This document shows positions 33,482-42,492 of a stretch of DNA of 60,954 bases, in pieces. Made by a program: the position numbers and the translations under genes. The notes beneath the pieces were generated by a model. It made no database searches, was not told the origin of the DNA, and saw only the letters and a program-made list of their open reading frames with translations. Numbering within the stretch: position 1 is the stretch's first letter; each line of letters opens with the position of its first letter. The stretch comes from Chryseobacterium sp. SC28 (lineage in GTDB: Bacteria > Bacteroidota > Bacteroidia > Flavobacteriales > Weeksellaceae): positions 1 through 60,954 of the forward strand of contig NZ_QOVY01000016.1 in the NCBI RefSeq assembly GCF_003932955.1, written 5' to 3'.

Positions 33482-35011
33482 ATGCAAAACGGAATTATCA
33501 TTTTAGACTTCGGATCCCAATACAATCAACTCATTGGCAGAAGAATCCGTGAAATGGAAGTCTATTCGGAAATATTACCTTTCAACACGCCATTGTCAGA
33601 AATATTGGACAAAAAACCAAAGGGAATCATTCTATCCGGCGGCCCCAGTTCTGTCAATGCAGAGAATGCTCATTTGGTGGATCAAGCACTTTATGAACAA
33701 GGAATTCCGGTTTTGGGAATCTGTTACGGAATGCAGCTGACAGCACATCTCTTAGGTGGAAAAGTTACCAAAGGCATCAAAGGAGAATACGGAAAAGCCC
33801 ATCTGGACATCGTAAAACAAAACGAATTATTGAAAGGCGTCGGCCAAAATTCTGTCGTTTGGATGAGCCATTTCGACGAGGTTACCAAATTGCCTCCCGG
33901 TTTCGAACTGAATGCAAAATCCGGTGTCGCAGCAGCCATTTCGAACCCCGAGAAAAAAATCTACGGCGTTCAGTTTCACCCCGAGGTTTCCCATTCCGAA
34001 GAAGGCGGAAAGATGCTGGAAAATTTTGTCTTTGGCATCTGCCAATCCGAAAAAAACTGGAAACTAACCAATTATATCGAAAAAACCGTTTCTGAAATCA
34101 AGGAAAAAGTAGGCGACAACAAAGTAATTTTGGGACTTTCCGGCGGCGTAGATTCTTCCGTTGCTGCGGTTTTGATTCATAAAGCCATCGGCGATCAGCT
34201 CACTTGCATCTTCGTGGACACCGGGCTTTTGAGAAAAAATGAAGACAAAAAAGTGATGGAGAATTACGGCAAACATTTCCATCTAAACATCAAATTGGTG
34301 GAATCCTCCGAAAGATTCTTGTCAAAATTGGCAGGCGTTGGCGACCCGGAACAAAAAAGAAAAATCATCGGCAACGAGTTCGTTCAAGTCTTCGATGAAG
34401 AATCGAAAAAAATTGAAGGTGCCAAATTCCTGGCTCAGGGAACCATCTATCCCGATGTTATCGAATCTCAATCTGTAAAAGGACCGTCGACGGTGATCAA
34501 ATCTCATCACAATGTAGGCGGATTGCCTTCTGAAATGGAATTCGAATTGCTGGAACCGCTGAGAGAACTGTTCAAAGATGAGGTAAGAAAAGTGGGAGAG
34601 GAGTTGGGCATTCCTCACGAGTTGGTTTACAGGCATCCGTTTCCGGGACCTGGCTTGGGAATCAGAATCCTTGGAGAAGTGGATGCTGAGAAAGTTAAAA
34701 TACTGCAAGAAGCGGATGATATCTTCATCGAGGAATTGTACAAAAATGATCTTTACGAGAAAGTTTCTCAGGCATTCGTCGTGTTGCTACCGGTAAAATC
34801 TGTCGGTGTAATGGGCGACGAAAGAACTTACGAATACACGGCGGTCATTCGTTCAGCCAACACGATTGACTTTATGACTGCCACTTGGAGCCGACTACCT
34901 TATGAATTTTTGGACACAGTTTCCGGCAGAATTATCAACGAGGTTCGCGGAATCAACAGAGTCGTTTATGATATCAGCTCAAAACCACCGGCCACGATTG
35001 AATGGGAGTAG
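33482..35011 (+). CDS. guaA: GMP synthase (glutamine-hydrolysing)
   Basis: This enzyme converts XMP to GMP with ATP and glutamine-derived ammonia. It has 509 residues. The N-terminal class I glutamine amidotransferase has its Cys in GICYGMQL near residue 82 and its His/Glu pair in VQFHPEVSHSEEGGK near residue 165. The ATP pyrophosphatase P-loop is LGLSGGVDSSVAAVLIH near residue 222. The C-terminal dimerisation domain contains RHPFPGPGLGIRILGE near residue 385 and ends in KPPATIEWE, the usual GuaA terminus. It follows purD. No TAnnTTTG box was seen in the 44 nt between the terminator and the ATG, so partial read-through from purD is possible. Confidence 0.97.
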   Translation: MQNGIIILDFGSQYNQLIGRRIREMEVYSEILPFNTPLSEILDKKPKGIILSGGPSSVNAENAHLVDQALYEQGIPVLGICYGMQLTAHLLGGKVTKGIKGEYGKAHLDIVKQNELLKGVGQNSVVWMSHFDEVTKLPPGFELNAKSGVAAAISNPEKKIYGVQFHPEVSHSEEGGKMLENFVFGICQSEKNWKLTNYIEKTVSEIKEKVGDNKVILGLSGGVDSSVAAVLIHKAIGDQLTCIFVDTGLLRKNEDKKVMENYGKHFHLNIKLVESSERFLSKLAGVGDPEQKRKIIGNEFVQVFDEESKKIEGAKFLAQGTIYPDVIESQSVKGPSTVIKSHHNVGGLPSEMEFELLEPLRELFKDEVRKVGEELGIPHELVYRHPFPGPGLGIRILGEVDAEKVKILQEADDIFIEELYKNDLYEKVSQAFVVLLPVKSVGVMGDERTYEYTAVIRSANTIDFMTATWSRLPYEFLDTVSGRIINEVRGINRVVYDISSKPPATIEWE

Positions 35012-35130
35012 GAGATAAAGCCAATTCCTATTTTAAAAAAAACTTAAATCCAGCACAATCGGCCGAATTTTTTGTTAATGAATGTTGCGTTTTCTTAGAA
35101 TTGATATTTATAAAATAGATTGATAATCAA

Positions 35131-36756
35131 TTATTTACTATAATAAATATAATAATTTTTATCAAATTCCACCGGTTTGTCAGATTTCAAAGTTACCGTC
35201 TGTGATTGCTCGGTGGGTTTGAGTTCTTGGCCATCCGCAAGTCGTATTGGTAATTTCAAATTCGGAATCACGTTCGTCCATTTGTATGTCAGCTGATTTC
35301 CATTTTGCTGGTAGTCCAAAGTTGGGATTTTGACCGTTCGCAAATATTGATCGAAGACCGTCGATAGATCGATCCCTGATTGATCAGAAAAATACTTTTC
35401 GATTTGCGCCGTGGTGACGGTTTGATGGTAGAAATCCTTGTTTAGTCCTCTCAGAATCTGTCTGAACTTTTCATCATTATTAATGATAGTTCGGATCGTA
35501 TGAATCATATTCGCGCCTTTGTAATACATATCGCCGCTGCCTTCATTCCTCACGCCGTATTGCCCGATGATTGGTTTGTCATTGGCAATTTTGTTTCGCA
35601 ATCCTTGCACATAGGTATCGGCATCCGCTTTTCCCCAAAGACTTTCGACAAACAGAGTTTCGGAGTAATCCGTAAAACCCTCGTGGATCCACATATCAGC
35701 TTGATCTTTCGCCGTGATGTTGTTTGCAAACCACTCGTGACCGCTCTCGTGAACGATGATGTAGTCCCATTTCAGCCCAATGCCCGTCCCAGAGAGGTCG
35801 CGTCCCAAATATCCGTTTTGAAATTTGTTGCCGTAGGCCACATTGCTCTGATGCTCCATTCCCAGATGCGGCGACTCTACCAACTTGTAAGAATCTTCAT
35901 AGAAAGGATACGGGCCAAACCAATGTTCAAAGGATTTGAGCATCGGTTTTGCTTGCTCGAACTGTTTTTTCGCTTTGTCCAGATTGTAGTCCAAAACCCA
36001 ATAATCCAAGTCCAGCTTGCCCTTTTCACCATCAAAATGATCTTTGAAATTCACATATTTTCCAATGGACGGAATGATGGAATAATCGTTGATCGGATTT
36101 TTCACTTCCCAAGTCCAGCCGATTTTTTCGCCCATATTTTCTTGGTGGATCAATCGCCCGTTTGCGATACCCACAAGATCTTTCGGCGTAATAATTTTGA
36201 AAGTGATGCCATTATCCGGCTCATCGCTCCAGATATCTTTTGTAGGCAGCCAGATGCTTGCGCCGATTCCTTCGTCTGCAGCAGTCATCCACGGATTTCC
36301 GTTTTGGTCTTTGGTGAAGATCCATCCGCCGTCCCAAGGCGCATGTTTTGCGATCATCGGATTTCCCGAAAAGTCAATATCAATGGTGAATTTCTGGCCT
36401 TTTTTGAAGGTCTTTTTGGTTGATAGGAAGATAAAATCGCCATCCACTTTTTGATCAGTTACCAGAAAACTCGCCTTTATCTTGTCCGCTTTCATTGGTT
36501 TTTGAAGATCGATTTGGAAGGTCGGATTTTTTACATTTTTTAATATTTGCAAAGTGATTTTGTTGCTGCCTTTGATACTTTTGGTCTCGAAGTCGGGTTC
36601 CAAAACGATGTCGTATTTTTTCACATCCCAAAAGTTTCTAAACGCCGTGTTCGAGCCCTTCAATGAATCGGTTTTGGTGAATTTTTCTGTCGTTTCGAAG
36701 AATTGGGCTTTGGAGAAACCCATTATCAAAACAAAAAGTAGGAGCAGTTTTTTCAT
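35131..36756 (-). CDS. Secreted M1 family zinc metallopeptidase
   Basis: This is an aminopeptidase-type protein of 541 residues with a signal peptide (KKLLLLFVLIMGFSKAQ). The N-terminal beta domain covers about residues 40-240, including DYSIIPSIGKYVNF. The zinc site is HESGHEWFANN (His336, Glu337, His340) with the third ligand Glu359 in MWIHEGFTDY, 18 residues further, the exact gluzincin spacing. A substrate-binding element, LGMEHQSNVAYG near residue 300, replaces the usual GAMEN-type loop. It is shorter than full-length aminopeptidase N because it lacks the C-terminal helical domain. It lies upstream of nothing on its strand; dusB precedes it by 50 nt and may be co-transcribed. Confidence 0.9.
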   Translation of the reverse strand: MKKLLLLFVLIMGFSKAQFFETTEKFTKTDSLKGSNTAFRNFWDVKKYDIVLEPDFETKSIKGSNKITLQILKNVKNPTFQIDLQKPMKADKIKASFLVTDQKVDGDFIFLSTKKTFKKGQKFTIDIDFSGNPMIAKHAPWDGGWIFTKDQNGNPWMTAADEGIGASIWLPTKDIWSDEPDNGITFKIITPKDLVGIANGRLIHQENMGEKIGWTWEVKNPINDYSIIPSIGKYVNFKDHFDGEKGKLDLDYWVLDYNLDKAKKQFEQAKPMLKSFEHWFGPYPFYEDSYKLVESPHLGMEHQSNVAYGNKFQNGYLGRDLSGTGIGLKWDYIIVHESGHEWFANNITAKDQADMWIHEGFTDYSETLFVESLWGKADADTYVQGLRNKIANDKPIIGQYGVRNEGSGDMYYKGANMIHTIRTIINNDEKFRQILRGLNKDFYHQTVTTAQIEKYFSDQSGIDLSTVFDQYLRTVKIPTLDYQQNGNQLTYKWTNVIPNLKLPIRLADGQELKPTEQSQTVTLKSDKPVEFDKNYYIYYSK

Positions 36757-36806
36757 TTTATTTTTTGAGATTTGATAAGTGTAAATTTGAGTCTTAAAAG
36801 TTACAG

Positions 36807-37796
36807 CTAAAATGCATTTTCCAAATAGAAATGCTTTGTTTCTTCGATAATTTCATCAATTTCATCAAGCGTTAAAGCCTGTAAAAATCTGGTTTTAAAT
36901 TCTTTAAAATGCGCGATGCCACGGAAATAGTTGCTGTAATGTTGCCTCATTTCTACGATTCCTGCTCGTTCGCCTTTCCATTCCACAGACCAGACTGCGT
37001 GGTTTTTCACCGCTTCCAATCTTTCAGAAATAGTTGGCTCGGGCAAAATCTCACCAGTTTTAAAAAAATGTTTGATTTCATTGAAAATCCACGGATAGCC
37101 GATGGCGCCACGCCCGATCATAATGCCGTCGCAGTTGTATTTATGTCTATATTCCAAGGCTTTTTCGGGAGAATCTATATCGCCGTTTCCGAAGATTGGG
37201 ATTTCGATATTCGGATTGCTTTTGATTCTGGAAATATGCGTCCAGTCGGCTTCGCCTTTGTACATCTGCGCGCGGGTTCTGGCATGGATGGTCAATGCTT
37301 TGATGCCGGCATCTTGCAATCTTTCGGCCACTTCATCAATGTTAATAGAATCATTGTCCCAACCCAACCTCGTTTTCACAGTTACCGGCAGATGGGTAGA
37401 TTTTACGACCGCTTTCGTCAGCCGAACCATTAAGTCAATATCTTTCAAAACGCCTGCTCCGGCGCCTTTGCAAACCACTTTTTTCACCGGGCATCCGAAG
37501 TTGATATCCACCAAATCGGGCTCCACGGTTTCGACGATCCTCGCAGACATCGCCATCGCCTCCTCATCACCTCCAAAAATCTGAATGCCCACAGGTCTTT
37601 CATAATCGAAAATATCCAGCTTTTGACGGCTTTTGATGGCATCACGGATGAGGCCTTCCGAAGAAATAAATTCGGAATACATCAGATCTGAACCGTGCAT
37701 TTTGCACAATTTTCTGAACGGCGGATCGCTCACATCTTCCATCGGAGCCAGCAATAGCGGAAAATCCGGAAGTTCTATGTTGCCAATTTTTACCAT
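36807..37796 (-). CDS. dusB: tRNA-dihydrouridine synthase (DusB type)
   Basis: This FMN enzyme reduces uridines in tRNA to dihydrouridine. From the ATG at 37796 it has 329 residues; the longer in-frame start at 37817 lies upstream of the promoter box (37808-37801) and is unlikely. Landmarks are LLLAPMEDVSDPPFR near residue 14, VGIQIFGGDE, VDINFGCPVKKVVCKGAGAGVLKD near residue 95 with the catalytic Cys in the GCPxxKV segment, VTVKTRLGWD near residue 140, TIHARTRAQMYKGEADW near residue 170, and GNGDIDSPEKA with IMIGRGAIGYPWIF near residues 205-235. The promoter spacing predicts a leaderless mRNA. Confidence 0.94.
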   Translation of the reverse strand: MVKIGNIELPDFPLLLAPMEDVSDPPFRKLCKMHGSDLMYSEFISSEGLIRDAIKSRQKLDIFDYERPVGIQIFGGDEEAMAMSARIVETVEPDLVDINFGCPVKKVVCKGAGAGVLKDIDLMVRLTKAVVKSTHLPVTVKTRLGWDNDSINIDEVAERLQDAGIKALTIHARTRAQMYKGEADWTHISRIKSNPNIEIPIFGNGDIDSPEKALEYRHKYNCDGIMIGRGAIGYPWIFNEIKHFFKTGEILPEPTISERLEAVKNHAVWSVEWKGERAGIVEMRQHYSNYFRGIAHFKEFKTRFLQALTLDEIDEIIEETKHFYLENAF

Positions 37797-37800
37797 TGTG

Positions 37801-37808
37801 CAAAGATA
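37801..37808 (-). promoter_or_regulatory. -7 box TATCTTTG immediately before dusB
   Basis: The minus strand reads TATCTTTG, a perfect TAnnTTTG, ending only 4 nt before the dusB ATG at 37796. Transcription should start at or beside the A of the ATG. No well-spaced TTG was found upstream. Confidence 0.5.
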
Positions 37809-37857
37809 ATGATTCATTTTTTGAATAATTTAAAATCAATCTTAATTCAGGATGTCA

Positions 37858-37865
37858 TAACTTTG
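37858..37865 (+). promoter_or_regulatory. -7 box TAACTTTG for the cytochrome c gene
   Basis: TAACTTTG fits TAnnTTTG and ends 18 nt before the ATG at 37884. Confidence 0.5.
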
Positions 37866-37883
37866 TTTTCATAACTATACCCT

Positions 37884-38261
37884 ATGAAAAACGCTGTTCT
37901 GTTGCTGCTAATGACGCTTTTGTCGTCTTGTTCCAAACCGGAAAATTCGGGAAACAAAAATATTTTGCTTGCCGAGGAAGCACTTGCTACAAAGAGCATT
38001 AGCGATCCTATTGCCGAAGGAAAATCGCTGGTAGAAAATGCCGACTGCTTGAGTTGTCATGAATTAAATGAAAGAATGATTGGCCCGTCGTACAAAGAAG
38101 TGGCAGAAAAATATGAAAATACACCCGAAAATGTAGAAATGTTGGCGGACAAAATTATCAAGGGAAGTTCGGGCGTTTGGGGCGATGTTCCGATGCCGGC
38201 GCACGGCCTCAGTAAGGAAAATGCGAAGTTTATGGCGCAGTACATTTTATCATTGAAATAG
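37884..38261 (+). CDS. Small c-type cytochrome lipoprotein
   Basis: This 125-residue monohaem cytochrome is anchored by a lipid on Cys16 (lipobox LLSSC). The haem-binding motif is CLSCH (Cys55, Cys58, His59) in GKSLVENADCLSCHELN, and the likely sixth ligand Met is in WGDVPMPAHGLS near residue 108. This is the class I (c5/c551-like) layout with a C-terminal helix (NAKFMAQYILSLK). It probably carries electrons in the periplasm or at the membrane surface. Such small cytochromes in Bacteroidota are often adjacent to sugar-oxidising enzymes; here a GH144-type glucanase follows at 95 nt, a neighbour that gives no obvious redox partner. Confidence 0.88.
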   Translation: MKNAVLLLLMTLLSSCSKPENSGNKNILLAEEALATKSISDPIAEGKSLVENADCLSCHELNERMIGPSYKEVAEKYENTPENVEMLADKIIKGSSGVWGDVPMPAHGLSKENAKFMAQYILSLK

Positions 38262-38355
38262 AATTTGAAATTAATATAAAATCTAAAGACGGGTTTAGCT
38301 ATTTTTTTGTATGTCTCTTTTTAGGATTTTGATTAACTTTCAGAAATTTGAATTT

Positions 38356-40503
38356 ATGAAAATCATCCTTCGGTCTCTAATTTTTGTTTCTGCTTCTATC
38401 TTTGCGCAAGAACATCAATACGATTATACGTTGTTCACAAACAGTCTGATGCAAGACAATTTCTTTTATGGGAATGTTAAAGTTTCGGGAAGTTCTTCTA
38501 TCAAAAATCAGAATTCAAAAGTATTGGTCGATGAAAATGAATTTCATTCACCGGGGAATTCTCTTTTGCTGGATTATAAAAATGCTAAAAACGGAAGATG
38601 GGAAGCCTCGATAGAATATGAAGAAGTACGAGGAAAAGATTTTTTCAACAAAGCCAATTTTCTGAGTTTTTGGATTAAATCTGAGAACAATGATTCCAAT
38701 ACGTTACCGACGATAAAACTTCAAAAAACCGATGGCACTTTTTCGAAATCAGTGAATCTTAAATTAGCTAAAAATAATCAGTGGGAGAATATTTTAATCG
38801 ATATTTCAAACCTTGATTCTTCTGTTAAAGACAATCCAAAATTAATAAAAGCGCTCGTTTTCTCGCAGCCCAAAAATACGGAATCAAATAATAAAATCTG
38901 GCTGGATGATATTGCCTTCATCCATTCAAAAGAAAATGAAACGATTATTGAAACGCCGAAGATTTCATCTGCTAAAGCTTATATGAAGCACGTTGACCTG
39001 AAGTGGAAACCGTTTGAAAATGACCAAATCCGATACGTCAAAATCTACCGCTCGGAAAATAGAAAAGACTTCAAACCAGTCGGAATCCAAGATGCTTACA
39101 TTGAGAGATTTGCAGATCTCACCAACGAAACCGGAAAAAAATATGCCTACAAAATAAGCTACCTCGACAAGCTTTTCAATGAATCAAAATGGTCAGAAAT
39201 GGTCTCAGCCGAAACCAAAAATATGTCCGATGAAGAGCTGATGACAATGGTTCAGGAAGCTTCTTTCAATTATTATTGGGACGGCGCAGAAACCGGAAGT
39301 GGACTTTCGAAAGAAAATACCAACGGACGGCAAAATATGATCGCGACAGGCGCATCCGGTTTTGGATTGATGGCCTTGATTGCAGGAACGGAACGTGGAT
39401 TTATTACAAGAAAAGAAGTAGTAGCGCGTTTTACAAAAATCGTCAACTTCCTCGAGAAAGCCGACAAGTACCACGGCGCAGTTCCGCATTTCATCGATGG
39501 AAAAACCGGAAAGACAGAGCCTTTCTTTGGAAAAAAAGACAATGGAGCAGATTTGGTGGAAACCTCATTTTTAGTTCAGGGTTTGTTGGCCGCGCATCAA
39601 TATTTTAATAAAGATAATGCCGAAGAAAAGAATATCAGGGCAAAAATAGACAAATTCTGGAAAGGAATCGAGTGGGATTGGTTCCGTCAAAAACCTGACA
39701 GCAAATATCTTTATTGGCATTGGTCGCCGGATCAGGGCTGGGTAATCAACCACCGCTTGATCGGATGGAACGAGACGATGGCGACTTATCTGTTGGCAAT
39801 CGCTTCGCCAACGCACTCCATTCCGGCAAGTCTGTATTACTCCGGCTGGGCAAGTCAGGACAAAATTGCTCAGGATTACCGGAAAAATTGGGGAAAGTCC
39901 GATGAAGGCGCTATGTACACCAACGGAAATACCTATTATGGCATCAAGCTGGATGTTGGTGTGAACAAAGGAGGTCCATTATTTTTTACCCATTATTCTT
40001 TTATGGGTTACGACCCGCACGGCTTGACGGACAGATATACCAACTATTTCAAAAATAATCAGAACATTTCTAAAATCAACTATTTGTATTGCGTCGAAAA
40101 TCCGAAAAAACAAAAAGGCTACGGCAAAGACGGCTGGGGCTTGACCGCTTCCGACGGACCAAATGGCTACAACCCAGATGAACCTGTGCAACGAGAAGAC
40201 ACTGGAAAACTCACTCCCACCGGCGCCATTGCATCTTTTCCGTACACACCAGCCGAATCTATGGCAGTTTTGAAAAATTTCTATCTCAATTACGGCCATT
40301 TCCTGTGGGGCGAATATGGTTTTCGGGATTCCTTTGACCTCAATAATAACTGGTGCTCGCCGATTTTTATGGGTCTGAATCAGGGGCCAATGGCTGTGAT
40401 GATAGAAAATTATAGAACAGGTTTAATTTGGAAATTGTTTATGAGCCATCCTGATGTGAAAGCCGGACTTCGAAAATTAGAAAAAGAAAGCTTTGACAAA
40501 TAA
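38356..40503 (+). CDS. Secreted GH144-type glucanase (glucoamylase-like domain PF10091)
   Basis: The start at the ATG at 38356 gives 715 residues with a signal peptide (KIILRSLIFVSASIFAQ); the ATG at 38311 would add a non-signal prefix. The N-terminal third looks like a carbohydrate-binding beta-sandwich (KVLVDENEFHSPGNSLLLDY, then WLDDIAFI near residue 195), followed by a fibronectin-III-like domain (VDLKWKPFENDQIRYVKIYRS near residue 215). The C-terminal half is an alpha/alpha barrel: SFNYYWDGAETGSGLSKE, MIATGASGFGLMALIAGTERG near residue 335, LYWHWSPDQGW, FFTHYSFMGYDPHGLTDRY and YGFRDSFDLNNNW. Characterised members (GH144) cut beta-1,2-glucans. The substrate here is inferred from family only. 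Confidence 0.85.
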   Translation: MKIILRSLIFVSASIFAQEHQYDYTLFTNSLMQDNFFYGNVKVSGSSSIKNQNSKVLVDENEFHSPGNSLLLDYKNAKNGRWEASIEYEEVRGKDFFNKANFLSFWIKSENNDSNTLPTIKLQKTDGTFSKSVNLKLAKNNQWENILIDISNLDSSVKDNPKLIKALVFSQPKNTESNNKIWLDDIAFIHSKENETIIETPKISSAKAYMKHVDLKWKPFENDQIRYVKIYRSENRKDFKPVGIQDAYIERFADLTNETGKKYAYKISYLDKLFNESKWSEMVSAETKNMSDEELMTMVQEASFNYYWDGAETGSGLSKENTNGRQNMIATGASGFGLMALIAGTERGFITRKEVVARFTKIVNFLEKADKYHGAVPHFIDGKTGKTEPFFGKKDNGADLVETSFLVQGLLAAHQYFNKDNAEEKNIRAKIDKFWKGIEWDWFRQKPDSKYLYWHWSPDQGWVINHRLIGWNETMATYLLAIASPTHSIPASLYYSGWASQDKIAQDYRKNWGKSDEGAMYTNGNTYYGIKLDVGVNKGGPLFFTHYSFMGYDPHGLTDRYTNYFKNNQNISKINYLYCVENPKKQKGYGKDGWGLTASDGPNGYNPDEPVQREDTGKLTPTGAIASFPYTPAESMAVLKNFYLNYGHFLWGEYGFRDSFDLNNNWCSPIFMGLNQGPMAVMIENYRTGLIWKLFMSHPDVKAGLRKLEKESFDK

Positions 40504-40538
40504 TTTATTCTTTCATTTGACTGAGATTTAAAATCTTT

Positions 40539-40618
40539 GCTAAGTTTTATGTCTTTATGTACCTTAGGATATTTTCGATAATTTCAAAAAAACTTAGCGA
40601 ACTTTGCGTTAAAATCCT
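40539..40618. repeat. Nested inverted-repeat element between the GH144-type gene and lysS
   Basis: GCTAAGTTTT (40539-40548) and AAAACTTAGC (40589-40598) are perfect inverse copies 40 nt apart. AGGAT (40566-40570) and ATCCT (40614-40618) form a second, interlocking pair. The phrase ACTTAGCGAACTTTGCGTT is of a type commonly found between genes in Chryseobacterium-like genomes; this last point is from memory. Confidence 0.5.
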
Positions 40619-40659
40619 ACCAGCAAAATTTAAGTTTCATAGAACATTTTAAAAATCAC

Positions 40660-40667
40660 TATTTTTG
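40660..40667 (+). promoter_or_regulatory. -7 box TATTTTTG for lysS
   Basis: TATTTTTG fits TAnnTTTG and ends 23 nt before the ATG at 40691. Confidence 0.5.
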
Positions 40668-40690
40668 CAGTTCCAAAAATTTGAATTAAG

Positions 40691-42391
40691 ATGTCATTAT
40701 CAGAGCAGGAAATAATCCGTCGCGAGAAATTAGAAAAACTAAAGCAACTGGGAATAGACGCATTCCCCGCTGCAGAATACAAAATCAGCGATTCTACAAA
40801 GTCTATAAAGCAAAATTTCCAAGAAGGCAAGAAGGTGGTGATCGCCGGAAGATTGATGTCCAGACGGATTCAGGGAAAGGCGAGTTTTGCCGATTTGCAG
40901 GATTCCGAAGGTAAAATTCAGGTTTATTTCAATCGCGACGAGATCTGCCCCGGTGAAGACAAAACTTTGTACAACGAGGTTTACAAACATCTTTTGGACA
41001 TCGGTGACATCATCGGCGTGGAAGGCGAATTGTTCAAAACGCAGGTTGGTGAGATGACCGTGAAAGTAGAAAATTTCACTTTGCTCACCAAGTCGCTTCG
41101 TCCGCTTCCGCTCCCCAAAGTGGATGCAGAAGGCAATATCTTCGATGCTTTTAATGATCCGGAATTGCGCTACAGACAGCGCTATGCCGACTTGATTGTG
41201 AACCCGCATGTGAAAGAAATCTTTGTGAAGAGAACAAAACTGTTCAATGCAATGAGATCTTTTTTCAACGATGCAGGATATTTTGAAGTGGAAACGCCCA
41301 TCCTCCAGTCGATTCCCGGCGGCGCGGCAGCACGACCTTTCATCACGCATCACAACGCCTTGGACATTCCGCTATATCTTAGAATTGCAAACGAACTGTA
41401 TCTGAAAAGACTGATCGTTGGCGGATTTGACGGCGTTTATGAATTCTCCAAAAACTTTAGAAATGAAGGGATGGACAGGACACACAACCCAGAATTTACC
41501 GCGATGGAAATCTATGTGGCATACAAAGATTACAACTGGATGATGGATTTTACCGAGAAATTGTTGGAGTTCTGTGCCAGGGCTGTCAACGGCACGTCGG
41601 ATTCTACTTTCGGGGAGCATACAATCAGCTGGAAGGCGCCTTATCCGCGCATTTCTATGACCGAAGCGATCTTGAAATACACCGGTTTCGATATTACCGG
41701 GAAATCTCAGGAGGAATTATTCGATTTTGCTAAATCTATCGGCGTCGAAGTGGACGAGACGATGGGAAAAGGAAAATTGATCGACGAAATTTTCGGCGAG
41801 AAGTGTGAAGGAAACTTCATCCAGCCCACTTTCATTACCGATTATCCAATAGAAATGTCGCCTTTGACCAAAAAACACCGAAGCAAAGATGGCTTGACCG
41901 AGCGTTTCGAGCTGATAGTTTGCGGAAAAGAAATTGCCAATGCTTATTCAGAACTTAATGATCCGATTGATCAAAGAAAACGGTTCGAACATCAATTGGC
42001 TCTATCCGAAAATGGCGACGACGAAGCAACGGGCTTCATCGACGAAGATTTCCTGCGAGCTCTGGAATACGGAATGCCGCCAACGTCTGGATTGGGAATC
42101 GGAATGGATCGCTTGATTATGTTTTTAACCAACAATGCATCGATTCAAGAAGTGTTGTTTTTCCCGCAAATGAGACCGGAAAGAGCAGAAACTAAAGTCG
42201 AATTGGGAGAAGATGAAAAAGTAATTCTCGAAATCCTAAATTCTCAGGAGGCGCCGTTTGAACTCAACGAAGTGAAAAATCGTTCGCAGCTCTCGGGGAA
42301 AAAATGGGACAAGGCTTCCAAAACTTTGGCTAAAAATAATCTGGTGAAAGTTGAAAAAATCGATGAGGTTTTGTGGATGAAGTTGGTTTAA
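40691..42391 (+). CDS. lysS: Lysyl-tRNA synthetase (class II)
   Basis: This enzyme charges tRNA-Lys. It has 566 residues. The N-terminal OB-fold anticodon-binding domain (VVIAGRLMSRRIQGKASFADLQD near residues 48-70) precedes the class II core: motif 1 around FFNDAGYFEVETPILQSIPGGAAARPF near residue 195, motif 2 in FSKNFRNEGMDRTHNPEFTAMEIY near residue 255, and motif 3 in GLGIGMDRLIMFLT near residue 470. About 65 residues beyond the usual end form an extra helical segment (DEKVILEILNSQ, SQLSGKKWDKASKTLAKNNLVKVE), which resembles a small winged-helix fold and is common in Bacteroidota LysS. It is monocistronic, with a terminator downstream. Confidence 0.96.
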   Translation: MSLSEQEIIRREKLEKLKQLGIDAFPAAEYKISDSTKSIKQNFQEGKKVVIAGRLMSRRIQGKASFADLQDSEGKIQVYFNRDEICPGEDKTLYNEVYKHLLDIGDIIGVEGELFKTQVGEMTVKVENFTLLTKSLRPLPLPKVDAEGNIFDAFNDPELRYRQRYADLIVNPHVKEIFVKRTKLFNAMRSFFNDAGYFEVETPILQSIPGGAAARPFITHHNALDIPLYLRIANELYLKRLIVGGFDGVYEFSKNFRNEGMDRTHNPEFTAMEIYVAYKDYNWMMDFTEKLLEFCARAVNGTSDSTFGEHTISWKAPYPRISMTEAILKYTGFDITGKSQEELFDFAKSIGVEVDETMGKGKLIDEIFGEKCEGNFIQPTFITDYPIEMSPLTKKHRSKDGLTERFELIVCGKEIANAYSELNDPIDQRKRFEHQLALSENGDDEATGFIDEDFLRALEYGMPPTSGLGIGMDRLIMFLTNNASIQEVLFFPQMRPERAETKVELGEDEKVILEILNSQEAPFELNEVKNRSQLSGKKWDKASKTLAKNNLVKVEKIDEVLWMKLV

Positions 42392-42413
42392 TGCTTTAAG
42401 TTAAATATCAATC

Positions 42414-42440
42414 ACCCTGCTTGCTAAAGTGGGGTTTTTT
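42414..42440 (+). terminator. Terminator after lysS
   Basis: ACCCTGCTT (42414-42422) pairs with AAGTGGGGT (42427-42435), two wobbles, GCTA loop, then TTTTT. It ends directly before the gltB -33 element. Confidence 0.75.
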
Positions 42441-42441
42441 C

Positions 42442-42471
42442 TTGATGTAAATAATAATTTCGTTAAATTTG
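42442..42471 (+). promoter_or_regulatory. gltB promoter, TTG-N19-TAAATTTG
   Basis: TTG (42442-42444), a 19-nt spacer and TAAATTTG (42464-42471) match the flavobacterial consensus exactly, including the most common spacing. The -7 box ends 21 nt before the ATG at 42493, which supports that start over the TTG at 42487. Confidence 0.75.
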
Positions 42472-42492
42472 TGAGGAAACAACCAATTGCAG

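Noticed and set aside
35500-36423. 307-codon plus-strand frame opposite the M1 peptidase gene
   Set aside because: It is contained in the peptidase gene, which has a full zinc site and signal peptide; the frame has no recognisable motif.
37797-37817. Longer N-terminus for dusB (start at 37817)
   Set aside because: The added residues precede the -7 promoter box and would not be transcribed from it; the family starts at MVKIGNIELP.
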